From Procambarus clarkii (lineage: Eukaryota; Arthropoda; Malacostraca; Decapoda; Cambaridae): 64,000 nt of DNA. The notes beneath the pieces are model-generated. The model was not told the DNA's origin. It saw nothing but the letters and a program-made list of their open reading frames with translations, and searched no databases. Made by a program: the position numbers and the translations under genes. Shown here in pieces: positions 49,665-61,025 of this stretch; position 1 is the first letter of the stretch, and every line of letters begins with the position of its first letter. The stretch lies in NCBI RefSeq assembly GCF_040958095.1, contig NC_091180.1, positions 6,604,051-6,668,050 of the forward strand, written 5' to 3'.

Positions 49665-51290
49665 GATCGGGACAGTTGCTTCTGTCAGCTTCCAGACCCG
49701 GACAGTTGCTTCTGTCAGCTTCCAGACCCGGACAGTTGCTTCTGTCAGCTTCCAGACCCGGACAGTTGCTTCTGTCAGCTTCCAGACCCCGGACAGTTGC
49801 TTCTGTCAGCTTCCAGACCCCGAACAGTTGCTTCTGTCAGCTTCCAGACCCGGACAGTTGCTTCTGTCAGCTTCCAGACCCGGACAGTTGCTTCTGTCAG
49901 CTTCCAGACCCCGAACAGTTGCTTCTGTCAGCTTCCAGACCCGGACAGTTGCTTCTGTCAGCTTCTAGACCCGGACAGTTGCTTCTGTCAGCTTCCAGAC
50001 CCCGGACAGTTGCTTCTGTCAGCTTCCAGACCCGGACAGTTACTTCTGTCAGCTTCCAGACCCCGGACAGTTGCTTCTGTCAGCTTCCAGACCCGGACAG
50101 TTGCTTCTGTCAGCTTCCAGACCCCGGACAGTTGCTTCTGTCAGCTTCCAGACCCCGGACAGTTGCTTCTGTCAGCTTCCAGACCCGGACAGTTGCTTCT
50201 GTCAGCTTCCAGACCCGGACAGTTGCTTCTGTCAGCTTCCAGACCCCGAACAGTTGCTTCTGTCAGCTTCCAGACCCGGACAGTTGCTTCTGTCAGCTTC
50301 CAGACCCGGACAGTTGCTTCTGTCAGCTTCCAGACCCCGGACAGTTGCTTCTGTCAGCTTCCAGACCCCGGACAGTTGCTTCTGTCAGCTTCCAGACCCC
50401 GGACAGTTGCTTCTGTCAGCTTCCAGACCCCGGACAGTTGCTTCTGTCAGCTTCCAGACCCCGGACAATTGCTTCTGTCAGCTTCCAGACCCCGGACAGT
50501 TGCTTCTGTCAGCTTCCAGACCCCGGACAGTTGCTTCTGTCAGCTTCCAGACCCCGGACAGTTGCTTCTGTCAGCTTCCAGACCCCGGACAGTTGCTTCT
50601 GTCAGCTTCCAGACCCGGACAGTTGCTTCTGTCAGCTTCCAGACCCGGACAGATGCTTCTGTCAGCTTCCAGACCTCGGACAATTGCTTCTGTCAGCTTC
50701 CAGACCCCGGACAATTGCTTCTGTCAGCTTCCAGACCCGGACAGATGCTTCTGTCAGCTTCCAGACCCTGACAGTTGCTTCTGTCAGCTTCCAGACCCCG
50801 GACAGATGCTTCTGTCAGCTTCCAGACCCTGACAGTAGCTTCTGTCAGCTTCCAGACCCCGGACAGTTGCTTCTGTCAGCTTCCAGACCTCGGACAGTTG
50901 CTTCTGTCAGCTTCCAGACCCCGGACAATTGCTTCTGTCAGCTTCCAGACCCCGGACAGTTGCTTCTGTCAGCTTCCAGAACCCGGACAGTTGCTTCTGT
51001 CAGCTTCCAGAACCCGGACAGTTGCTTCTGTCAGCTTCCAGACCCGGACAATTGCTTCTGTCAGCTTCCAGACCCCGGACAGTTGCTTCTGTCAGCTTCC
51101 AGACCCCGGACAGTTGCTTCTGTCAGCTTCCAGAACCCGGACAGTTGCTTCTGTCAGCTTCCAGACCCCGGACAATTGCTTCTGTCAGATTCCAGACCCC
51201 GGACAGTTGCTTCTGTCAGCTTCCAGATCCGGACAGTTGCTTCTGTCAGCTTCCAGAACCCGGACAGTTGCTTCTGTCAGCTTCTAGAAA
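49665..51290. repeat. 30/31-bp tandem array, about 53 copies
   Basis: The unit is GACAGTTGCTTCTGTCAGCT followed by TCCAGACCCCG; units with three C are 30 bases, with four C 31. GACAGTTGCTTCTGTC contains facing GACAG and CTGTC arms, so each unit can form a small hairpin. Long frames (up to 544 codons) are artefacts of the mixed period. Confidence 0.97.
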
Positions 51291-51419
51291 CATGTAGTAG
51301 CTTCTATTAGCTTACAGACACAGGAGTTGTTTTCCAGTAATATTCAATATACCCTGAATATCCAAGTAATGTTCATCAAACTTATAAATGTAATGCAGAC
51401 GAGAAGTCGCAATCACAGT

Positions 51420-51539
51420 CAGAAGTCAGTGTATAAATGTAATGTTCATTATGAGTAACCACGTAATGTTCACCATGAGTATTCCCGTAATGTTCATTAT
51501 GAGTAACCACATAATGTTCATCATGAATGTTCATCACAT

Positions 51540-51540
<1 letters not shown>
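51420..51540. repeat. 24-bp array, left part
   Basis: Units of the type AATGTTCATTATGAGTAACC and ACGT. It is interrupted at 51541 by the (TTTA)n end of a LINE and resumes at about 53671. Confidence 0.85.
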
Positions 51541-51574
<34 letters not shown>

Positions 51575-53670
51575 TATATATACAAGAAGGTACATTGGGT
51601 TTGTGAGAATACATTGGATAGTACAGTATTTACATTCTTGTAAAGCCACTAGTACGCGCAGCGTTTCGGGCAGGTCCTTAATCTAACAGATAATATTAAG
51701 TAGGTAATTTCTATCAGAATTGATAAATGATAAAGCTACATTGCAAGAGAAAAATGAGATGAGAGAGCTTAGTAAGTGTATTAAAGCACATTGTTATATT
51801 AAAGCTCTGATTGATTACATTGACAGCTTGATTGGTTATTTAACAAGATTAATAGACACCATACAGCAGATTGGCAGCATATATAAGAAGACAGCAATGA
51901 TCACAATGATAAAGATGTTCAAATTGGGAACATAAAGGTTGGGAGATTGGGTAGCAATAGATACAGTGCAATTTTAAGGCAAAAGGTGAAAAACTATGAA
52001 GATGAAATTAGGTACTTTTTAGTATTGATTTTGAATGATGTAAAAGTTGGACAGCTTTTCAATTCAATAGGACGTGAGTTCCCCTAAACTGGGTCCCTTT
52101 ATTTGCATAGAGTATTTACACAGATTAAGTTTAACTCTGGGGATATCAAAGAGATATTTATTTCTGGTGTGGTGATAATGGGTCCTATTACATCTGTCCA
52201 GGGAGAGTTTCAGAGCAGGATTTGCATTTAAGAACAGGGTTTTGTAAATGTAGTTGACACAAGAGAATTTATGGAGTGAGATTATGTTTAGCATGTTTAG
52301 GGAGTTAAACAAGGGGGCTGAGTGTTGCCTGAAAGCAAAATTTGATATTATTCTGATAGCAGATTTTTGCTAGGTGATGATGGACTTGAGGTGGTTTGCA
52401 GTGGTTGAACCCCATGCACAGATACCATAGTTGAGATAGGGATAGATTAGTGCATAATATAGAGAGATGAGAGCAGAGTTAGGTACATAATATCTGATTT
52501 TGGAGAGTATACCAACTGTTTTAGAGACTTTCTTAGTTATGTGTTGTATGTGGGTACTGAAGTTGAGTCTCTTGTCTAGGAATAGGCCAAGAAACTTTCC
52601 ATCATTTTTATTGCTAATGTTTACATTGTCTATCTGAAGCTGAATTGCATTTGTAGATTTGCTTCCAAATAAGATGTAGTAGGTCTTTTCTATGTTAAGT
52701 GTTAGTTTGTTGGTTGACATCCATAAGTGGACTTTTTTTAGTTCATTATTAACAACATTATTTAGTGTATGTGGGTTGGGGTTGGAGTAGATGAGGGTAG
52801 TATCATCAGCAAACAAAATAGGTTTCAGAATGTTAGAGACATTAGGCAGATCATTGATGTATATAAGAAATAGAAGAGGTCCCAAGATGCTGCCCTGTGG
52901 CACTCCAACGGTTATTGGTAGAGTGGGAGAGGTTATATTATTGATGGCTACACATTGGTGTCTATCACTAGATATGATTGGATATAGTCCAGTGCATGGC
53001 CTCGGATTCCATAATGATGGAGTTTACATAAGAGGTAATCGTGATTAACAGTATCAAAGGCCTTTCTCAGGTCAATGAAGAGTCCAATCGGAAACTCAAT
53101 TTTGTCAAGGGCTGAGTAAATTATATCAAGGAGACTAATAATTGCATCGTTGGTACTCTTTTGGGAGCGGAAGCCAAACTGACAGGGGCTAAGAATGTCG
53201 AATTTTACGAGGTAGGAGTAAAGCTGTTTGTAGATAATTTTTTCAAATATGTTTTGATAGTATGGGTAGGTTCGATGTTGGTCTATAGTTGTTTATGTCT
53301 GCCGGATTACCTCTTTTATGAACTGGCGTTACTCTTGCTTTTTTAAGGATATCAGGGAAGGTATGACACTCAAGGGAATTGTTGAACAGCAGAGCTATAG
53401 GTGGTGCAAGGGCATGGGAGGCGCTCTTGTATACAATAGATGGTATTTCACTGATGTTCCCAGCTTTGGTTTTTAGTGAGTGTATGATGGACACAACATC
53501 TGCCGGGCTGACTGGTGAGAGGAGAAGAGAGTTTGGATAGCTGCCTGAGAGATATGTGTTGATATGTGTCTGAGTCTGTGGGATTTTACTTGCAAGGTTA
53601 ACACCAACCGATGAAAAGAAGCTATTAAATTCATTCGCCATTTCTAGGTCAGATGACGGTGTAAGGAACA
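51541..53670 (-). mobile_element. CR1-like LINE (family C), 5'-truncated, inserted in the 24-bp array
   Basis: It reads on the minus strand and ends in (TTTA)n at 51541-51575, with the 3' UTR motif TAGTACGCGCAGCGTTTCGG. The coding part covers most of the RT. The same array lies on both sides, so the insertion point is clear. It is the longest copy of this family in the window. Confidence 0.85.
52080..53665 (-). pseudogene. CR1-like reverse transcriptase, broken
   Basis: The upstream frame (53665-53243) encodes ANEFNSFFSSVGVNLASKIP and FPDILKKARVTPVHKRGNP with NNYRPTSNLPILS. A middle part with frameshifts holds the FRSQKSTNDAI-like and LFIDL(R)KAFDTV-like blocks. The frame 52903-52370 begins at PQGSILGPLLFLIYINDL and has ILFADDTTLIYS, the catalytic pair. 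The C-terminus at about 52230-52080 reads [20 protein letters not shown]. Two or more frameshifts make it inactive. The N-terminal endonuclease is absent. Confidence 0.85.
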
Positions 53671-53882
53671 TAATGTTCATTATAAGTATGCATGTAATGT
53701 TCATCATGAATGTTCATCACATAATGTGTATTATAAGTATACATGTAATGCTCATCATTATATCTACGAAATGTTCATCATGAGTATCCACATAATGTTC
53801 ATCATGAGTATCCACATAATGTTCATCATGAGTATCCACATAATGTTCATCATGAATATCCACGGAATGTTCATCATGAATA
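53671..53882. repeat. 24-bp array, right part
   Basis: Units ATAATGTTCATCATGAGTAT and CCAC, several perfect near 53770-53860. Continuation of 51420-51540. Confidence 0.9.
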
Positions 53883-54704
53883 CCCCTTCCCTTTCCAACC
53901 CATTGTCGTCGTGCGGGGGGCCTGGTAGACGGCTGCCGGGGTGTGATGCTCCATGGGACGGTTCTCTGTCCTTTTGCGGACTTATGTTCCTGGGGCCAGA
54001 TTTACGAAGGTTTTCCTTCTTAGCGCCTTCGTGGCGGCTACGTCGGTATTCAGGTAGCTACACTAAGTCGAAAAACCTTCGTAAGTTCATTCCGGGATCT
54101 AAGTGTGGTTTCGACCACTCGTAGCTTTACGTAAACTGGATATAACTCAATTTTTCTCTACTACATAACACTGGGATCGATTTGAAGATTTTGGAACATA
54201 AACAAAAGATTATAGCAATTGAATCTCGTGAAGAGGAGTCCTTCGTGTTAGTTATATATGCATTCTCTGCTTGAAACTTTGAGTAAATATGTCTTTTATG
54301 ATATTAGGATTAGTTTTATAATAGCAAGATATTATACCAGTAGTTATTAAGTAAATAAACACTGGTGAACATGAAATATGAGAGAAGGTGATGAGACCTG
54401 CCTGATGGGATCATTTACTATCACCAAATGCACCTGTTCACCTAGTAGTAAGGGTGTACCTTAGCTATACATACCCATTTCAGATTTATTTAGTTTGGTT
54501 TTATTTTGAAATTAAATCTGGGTGAGACATAAAATAAAAATATGCTGCACAAATGATGTTAGGTAAGGAGAAGGGTAAAAATTTCAAAAACTTTATTCAT
54601 TGAATACTTAAAGCTATAATTATGACTATATGGACTATTAAAAAAGAGAGAGAGAAGTAGGGGTCAAAGACCTCTTCCTGTTATACAATTTGGGTGTGGA
54701 ACAA

Positions 54705-54748
54705 GTAATTATCAAAAGAAGGCACCATGCCGGGAAGGCTATGTAGCA
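54705..54748 (-). mobile_element. LINE N1 3' end, very short copy
   Basis: AAGTAATTATCAAAAGAAGG and CACCATGCCGGGAAGGCTAT match, in minus orientation, the 3' terminus at 26141-26200. Confidence 0.7.
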
Positions 54749-54840
54749 GTAAGGCAGTGAGGTGAGGCAGCTACTTATTTGAGAAATGCTTATTTTATTT
54801 ACCTTATAAGCTGAGGCAACTTATTTTATTTGAGGAATAC

Positions 54841-55385
54841 TCAGCTGATTCCTCTACATTTAGCATGGAACAAATTTGTGTCCAAGACCTCTTCCTGTTA
54901 CACAATTTGACTGTGTGTAACCAAACTAGAAGTGCTCTACAAATCAAGGGACCCAGAATGTGGAATGACCTCCCGAATTATGTCAAAGGCTGTACCTCTC
55001 TCAACCAGTTTAAGAGTAAAACCAAGTACTGCCTAATTTACTCCATGTAACCTACCTTACCCCCTAAATGTCAACCCTGTCTTGCTATTTTTTAAACAAT
55101 GCTGTTTGTTCACCAACGTGTACAATTGCTGATTTGTGCTATGTTACCCCCCCCCCCTTTTTTTTATTCCTTCTTTCAACACAATTTATACATAATCCCG
55201 ATTACTATTAAGTTTTAGTCTGTGTTTTTTTCCCCCCACACCTTGCCCGAAATGCTATGAGTATTAGTGGCTTTAGGTATTGTATGTACTAGCTCTGCCT
55301 ATAAATCCAACATTATGTTTGTAAATCAACTGTATGTACTTTTCCTGAATAAAATGTATTTATTATTATATATTTATTTTTTAAT
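54841..55385 (+). mobile_element. CR1-like LINE C-terminus and 3' UTR
   Basis: The frame 54865-55050 ends in ALQIKGPRMWNDLPNYVKGC and FKSKTKYCLIYSM, the usual C-terminal motif. The 3' UTR carries a CCCGAAATGCTATGAGTATT variant of the shared motif and ends AATAAAATGTATTTATT. Confidence 0.75.
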
Positions 55386-55387
55386 CA

Positions 55388-55432
55388 GTAAGTATTAAAA
55401 GAAGACACCAAGCTGGGAAGGCTATGTAGCAC
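55388..55432 (-). mobile_element. LINE N1 3' end, very short copy
   Basis: AGTATTAAAAGAAGACACCA and GGGAAGGCTATGTAGCACCA match the N1 3' terminus, minus orientation. Confidence 0.65.
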
Positions 55433-55899
55433 CATTGTGTGTAACAATAAACTAATTTTTTTTTCTAACAAATAATGCACCTGTATGGTAAAACAAATCC
55501 TGTCAGCTGTGTAAGGCACTACGGGCTCACCATAGCCCGTGCTACTTGGAACTCTGTTCCAGGTAGCGAATCTTTAACAACAACATGTCAGCTGTAAAAA
55601 TATTGATGCAGTTACTTAAATAAAAAATATAGTGAAAGAAATATTACTGCTTTATTTTTATCCTATCTTTTTGTACTGTACAGTATATTCAAGAAAGTGA
55701 AAAATTGAGACATAATGCACAATTTAATGAATGATTAGCATGGATTAGCAGTTCAAAAGAAATATGATTATTACATATCAACATGTGATCTTAATGATCC
55801 ATGGTTAACATAATTTAATAAGGATAATACAGTACTGTATTTGTAATAATACAAACTATAATTTGAAATCTTTATTACTGATTTTTTTTTTATTAAGAA

Positions 55900-56520
55900 G
55901 ATTAGGTATACACAGCAATGTGCTGCTACCCTATTCTATATGGAATATTACACAGTGTAGATAAAAAACTAGCTATAAGTTTATCTAATACTCCCATCTC
56001 ACAGGATGGTTAGACATACATGAAATCAAGGTACAAAATACCAGCCTCACTACAAAAAACAAATCAACTCTGACTAAACAACTCTAAGCAATTTTCACAA
56101 GAGGTAAGCACTGAATCATGGAAACATTATATTATAATTACTCTTACCAGTTTCTACAAAACTCCTCTCAAACAATGTATTTTTAAACATGTTTAGGTAT
56201 ACACAGCAATGTGCTACTTCCCTATTCTGTATGAAGGACCACACAGTGTAGATCAAAAACCAGCTACAAGCTCATTCAACATCCTCACCTCACAGGATGG
56301 CCAGTCATACATGTAATCGGGAGAGAACAAAAATACTTAATGCTGATTTATAAGCCTCCACTGGCAAAATTCGGGTGCAGCACAAGAATATCTTCCAATA
56401 TTCCTGAGTGTATGAAGTAATTACAGAGCTCAAAGTACCTCATACCATTTGGTATGAAGTCACTGATAACAGGGCAATCACAGATATAGTGTTGGAGAGT
56501 ATGTTCTCTCAAGTAGGACT
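55900..56520 (-). mobile_element. LINE family Z C-terminus and 3' UTR
   Basis: On the minus strand it encodes CDCPVISDFIPNGMRYFELC, YFIHSGILEDILVL and a stop. The 3' UTR has two copies of the block containing TAGGTATACACAGCAATGTG (about 55910-56040 and 56190-56320), as in the plus copy at 44845-45600. Confidence 0.75.
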
Positions 56521-56705
56521 AAAAACATGTTTTTTTCCACCAAGAGGGTTATAAACCCATGGAACCGCCTACCTGCTGAAGCCGTAAATGCCAAATTCCA
56601 GCTAAAAAATATTACGACAATTGGCGGGCCCTTTAACAAGCCGCCGGCTTTCTGTCCTCGTCGAGGCCACAAGATAGTTAGTGGCCCTTGGGTAAATTCA
56701 GTAAA
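56521..56705 (+). mobile_element. LINE family W 3' end
   Basis: The frame encodes [20 protein letters not shown] and then GGPFNKPPAFCPRRGHK. The matching, more damaged copy is at 11145-11460. Confidence 0.65.
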
Positions 56706-57910
56706 TATATACAATAATTGTCAGCGCATCTTCCGAGCAACAAGGACAGCTACACAGTATCTCTTAGAATTACGTAGGTAAACAACAAATGTAACATATT
56801 TGTTTACTACAATGTCGGTGCTGGCTGTAGAAGTTGAAAAAACAGTTTTACTTCGAAATATACTAATTTTATAAGAAAATTCGACGTAAATAGGAGGCAG
56901 TAGAGCTCCGATAAGCCAGCGCTAAATCTTCAATATGAAGAATGTTGCCTGATCTCTGATTGGCCAAACGAAACACTGCATTGACCTCTATCGGCACGCA
57001 GGATGAACCAACAAATATCTTCCTAAGTGGGCCTACGTGAATTGCACCTCAGCATCTTCTTAGGGCATACTTAGGAACCTTCGTAGCAAACTTACTTGCG
57101 AAGAAATACATGGAGCTTCGTGAATCTAGGTCCTGCTGCTGTCTTCACTAATTGTGCTGGAAGTATTTTCCTTTTCCTTATGTTTCATTTTTCTCCCCAC
57201 CTCTTCTCCTTTCTAATTGTCATTTCCCGCCGACCTTTTGCCAGTCTTGATTATTCTTTCAGACATCATCTGTTTTGACACCCAGGTGTTTGGGGAGGCA
57301 CACTCTCTCACCCGTAGAACTGTGGTACCCAACGTCGCAAGCGAGGGTACGCTATTATTGTCAATCCTCCTTTCGTTGCTAAATCCGAACTCGACGGTCT
57401 GACGGTTCTTAAGGTGGCGATTGTGGGGCATATACTCATGATACACCCCTGGGGGGCCTCAGCCTGTCACTTGTTGGGTGTTCTATCCTCTAATTGTGGT
57501 TCCATAGTGGGTGTGGGGGCTCATTCGTGGTTAAAATTTTTACTTCCTCGTTTCTATGCTGCTGAATAATCCTCATATAACTTCACAGGCTTGTGGGGTG
57601 GGCGACTAAGTACTCGAGTCGGACTATGTTGGAAGACTGGGCTCTATAGCACCCGTTACATTGGGCCCAGACCTAGCTACTCCTTCGACCCTCTTCCTAC
57701 CTCCCTCCACTCCCCTCCCTTCTCTGTGGTATGATTGAGCCTCAAGCCCTCTGTGGTGACGATCTCATCACCTGGAGCGGCTACTTCTCTCATTGTGACA
57801 GCTGCACCTTTCACCCGCCCCCCTCTCACTGGGGGTGCTCGGCGCCGACTCCACGACAAACGTCCTCGGACGATCCCTTCCAGTGCTAATATGTTCAATA
57901 CCTTGTTTGG

Positions 57911-58015
57911 TCCTGCTATATGGACTAAATACTTAGTCTATATAGCAGGACCTATAATCTATAGTCTATATAGATTATAGGTCCATATATACTTAGTCTA
58001 TATAGCAGGACCTTA
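57911..58015. repeat. Cluster of palindromes inside LINE N1
   Basis: The first palindrome has 18-base arms (57911-57928 and 57933-57950, one mismatch). The second has perfect 16-base arms (57948-57963 and 57969-57984). ACTTAGTCTATATAGCAGGA occurs at 57931 and again at 57991. The start corresponds to the GPASWAKY coding part of ORF1, so it arose inside the element. Confidence 0.9.
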
Positions 58016-58388
58016 GTCTATAATAATTCTACCCTCCCTAACAATTTCTTCCTCCATAAACACCTTGTTGATACAGTGGATGCCTGTTACTTTCATCCCC
58101 ACCCAATTTGGTACACATGCCATTGCTGCTCTTTCTCAAGATGCAGTTACCCGCTAAGTTACACTGTCCTGCGTTGAATAGACCCCTGTTAGGATTTCCA
58201 AAAATGCCCGGTTAAATGCCATTATTGGCACTGTTATCCTCCCGCACCATGCTGCGACTGGTGTTTGGGACCTGAAAGACTGCCACGAGGATACTAAACA
58301 TATCCTTGAAGCCCAAGACCATTCTGTCCTCCAGGTTGATACGTTCACCCGACCCCCTCGTGGTCATCATCATCAGCCTCTTCTAGTT

Positions 58389-58886
58389 GTGAAGATCACT
58401 TTTGATAGCAGGACCCTTCCGCCTTCTGTAATTCTTATTGGTGCCAAATGCTCCATTCAGGAGTACATTTCCTCTGCTAGGCTTTGGAATAAGTGTTGGA
58501 AATTTGGGCATGGTGTTCTCAAATGCACGAGTGTGGTGTCTCTATGTACCCATGTGTGGGGACTCAGGATCACTCTAAAGCCTGAGTGCTCTGCTCCCCA
58601 GGCTCGCTGCCTCAATTGCGGTGACGCCCACTCTACCTTCTTGCGCAGGTGTATACACTACAAATTTGAGGAAGCCATCCTCAATTTGAAGCACCACGAT
58701 CGTTTGTCTTTTCCCGAAGCGAGGCGCCAAGTCCGTTGTAACTCCTCTTTCGCTAACATATCTTATGCTTCCTACCTATGTGTTCTACGTTCCACCTCTC
58801 CTCGCCCTTCCCTCCTTTCTCAGTCTCACAACCGCTTCCAGGCCTTAGACCCGGACACGTCCACCTCAACCGCCCTTACGTTCTGA
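58389..58886 (+). pseudogene. LINE N1 ORF1 fragment, knuckles decayed
   Basis: It begins MKITFDSRTLPPSVILIGAK, equivalent to VVKITFDGRTLPPSVILAG in the other copy. The first zinc knuckle has lost its first Cys (WNKCWKFGHGVLKC), and the second is unrecognisable (CTHVWGLRITLKPEC). The third, CLNCGDAHSTFLRRC, has one extra residue. LKHHDRLSFPEARRQVR follows. Flanking ORF1 parts lie in other frames. Confidence 0.75.
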
Positions 58887-59580
58887 ACCTCGGGGTGCTC
58901 TTCCTCCTCCTGCTTCTCCATCTGGTATTTCCCTCCTTCCATCCCAGTCTGCCGTGTCTCCTGTGTATTCTTTCCCGCCTCCCCCCGAATCCTTCTTGAC
59001 AGCCCTCCCCCCTGTCCCTTGACTCTCCACGCTACCTTTCTGTCCAGGCTGTTGTCCAACATCCTCCCAGCACTCTTCCTGTTAGTTGCTTCCGTTCTCC
59101 TTCTGTTGAGACTATGGAGGCTGTCGCCCAGTATGGTGTTGCTAGCACACTTGTCTCTTTAAGTCAGAAACGTAAGCCTTCCTCCTCCCCGGCAGGTAAG
59201 AAGGCGTTGCTTACTTCCCCACCCTCTGACTTCGTCTTTAACTCGGCATCCCCTCCCATTTCGGTGGTCGAGCCCTCTGTGTTTCTGCTGAGCCCTATGG
59301 TGTTTCCTTTAGCCCCGATACTCTCTCAGTTCGTGCCCTTGCGGCGGTGCACTCCCCTGTTTCTGTCCCCCCCCCTTCCCCCTGATTCCCTTGACCGCTC
59401 CTATCTGTTTCCTCCTTCAGCTCCGGACCCTATCCGTTCTCCTACTCCCTTGCCTTCATCATCTTTGCTAACTTTACCTTTGCCCCTAACCCCAATTTCA
59501 CTGATCCTAGTCCTGATCTTCTTTAGTATACTGTGTTTTTCTTTACCTTTGTCTTTTCATTGTTCTCGTCAGTCCCTACA

Positions 59581-60170
59581 CACTGGCTCGATGCGGTTGT
59601 TCTCCCTATTCGGAATCCGGGATCTCTAGGGACATTCCCTAAGGACTTCCGCCCAATTGCCCTCACGAGTTGTGTCTTCAAAATCTTTGAACGCATGGTC
59701 AATGTCCGTCTGATGTCCGTCTCATACTTCTTGGGAAGCTGATAGGCATACGCTTCTCTCTTTGCATTCCTCTCTCGTAGTGTCTAAACTCGATTATGGT
59801 TGCCCTGTTTACTTGTCTGCTTCTCCCTCTACCCTTCGCCGTTTTGACGCTCTGCACCACACTTTGTTACGCCTCAGCTCTGGTGCCTTTCGTTCGATTC
59901 CTACCCTCAGCCTGAATGTTGAAACTGGCGTCTTGTCTCGACAGGATAGCTACTGTCTTCGCTACAGTGCACGGTCCTTACAACATTATCACTATCGCTT
60001 ATTTCGTGCCTTAACTATTACCCCCCCTCCTGTGGTTCCTGTTCCCTTTCACCATCTACCTCTTTCTGTACGGTTGTCTCGCTTACAGGATGCTCTTTCC
60101 GTTCGTGTTACTAATATTTCTCCTCGTGTCGTTCCGTCTTTGCCCCTCGTGGAGGGTCCGCCTTCCTAAG
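59581..60170 (+). pseudogene. LINE N1 ORF2 RT scraps
   Basis: WLDAVVLPIRNPGS and FPKDFRPIALTSCVFKIFER with MVNVRL (59585-59712) are an early RT block. The next frame (59762-60170) jumps to SLVVSKLDYGCPVYLSASPS and LRRFDALHHTLLRLSSGAFR, the post-palm region. The catalytic palm between them has been deleted, a different deletion from that in the minus-strand copy. Confidence 0.75.
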
Positions 60171-60259
60171 TTTTGTAAAACCCTAACTCACGTGACTAAA
60201 GCTTTTACCCCTACTACAGTTCTGAAATGTCTTTTCCTTGAACACTTTTCTTTCCACTC

Positions 60260-61025
60260 CCGCTCCATTTCCGTCTTCATAGATGGGTCTAAGTCTTCAG
60301 ATGGGGTAGGCTACTCTGTTGCTTTTCCTGACCACATCTGAATGCGTTGCCTGCCTCTGGAGACTAGCATCTTCACGGCAGAACTTTATGCTATTCTCTA
60401 TGCTCTTCGTCTTCTGCTTTCTCACTTTCAATCCTCCTTTATGGTTGTAGTTGACTCTCGCAGCGGCCTCATGGCTCTGGAGTCCTTTAATCCAGTCCAT
60501 CCGGTGGTAGTCAAAATTCAACATTGGCTGTATCTTATCTCCAGCAGATTCAAATAAGATCGTGAAGTTCTGCTGGGTTCCCAGCCATATTGGTGTGTCC
60601 TTATATGAGCGTGCGGATGCTGTTGCTAAGGAAGCTATCCGCACTTGTCCCATCTCCCGTAAAGGTATTCCTTATTCCGACTTTTACCCGGTTATTCATT
60701 CCCGCATCCTTGCCCGCTGGCAGGGTTGTTGGTCGTCTGTTACTGGTAACAAACTGCAGGCTCTTAAGAGCAGTGTGTCTTTGTGGCCTTCCTTCCTACC
60801 ACCGTAACCGGCGGTGGGAAACGACTCTGACGAGGTTGTGTATTGGCCATACACGCTTAAATCATGGTCACTTAATGGAGCACCGCCCTGCTCCTTATTG
60901 TCCTAACTGCATTGTCCCTCTTACATGTTGTGCATATCCTTGTTGAATGTCCTAATTTCCAGAACGAGCGAGTGTCTTGCTTTCCCCGGCGGTCACTTGT
61001 CCCTTGATAGAATTCTTGGTGACTG
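60260..61025 (+). pseudogene. LINE N1 ORF2 RNase H and C-terminus
   Basis: VFIDGSKSSDGVGYSVAF (first Asp), SIFTAELYAILYALRLL (Glu) and FMVVVDSRSGLMALES (second Asp) are the RNase H core, and KFCWVPSHIGVSLYERADAV holds the final His/Asp block. ARWQGCWSSVTGNKLQALK and RRWETTLTRLCIGHTRLNHG follow. In-frame stops after PDHI and SSRFK and a frameshift near 60800 kill it. Confidence 0.82.

Larger units (their letters stand above)
53993..57130. mobile_element. TIR DNA transposon, non-autonomous, nested in LINE N1
   Basis: The left end GGGGCCAGATTTACGAAGG and right end CTTCGTGAATCTAGG are imperfect inverted repeats, bounded by TCCTG on both sides (53988-53992 and 57131-57135). Removing it restores the LINE N1 5' region. 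Subterminal ACGAAGGTTTT and AAAACCTTCGT segments form extra inverted repeats at the left end. No transposase was found. The interior has been colonised by LINE fragments. The superfamily is uncertain; a hAT-like origin is possible. Confidence 0.65.
53883..61025 (+). mobile_element. RNase-H-class LINE N1, second copy, interrupted
   Basis: The 5' end at 53883-53992 matches the 5' end of the minus copy (30599 downward). A 3.1-kb transposon (53993-57130) interrupts it, after which LINE sequence resumes at CTGCTGTCTTCACTAATTGT. ORF1 parts, a scrap of RT, the RNase H domain and the ORF2 C-terminus follow. Similarity stops near 61025 without the usual 3' tail. Most of the endonuclease and RT are missing. 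Confidence 0.8.

Noticed and set aside
49676..51310. 544-codon Cys/Gln/Pro-rich ORF
   Set aside because: It is the mixed 30/31-bp array read through, with no start context or non-repeat domain.
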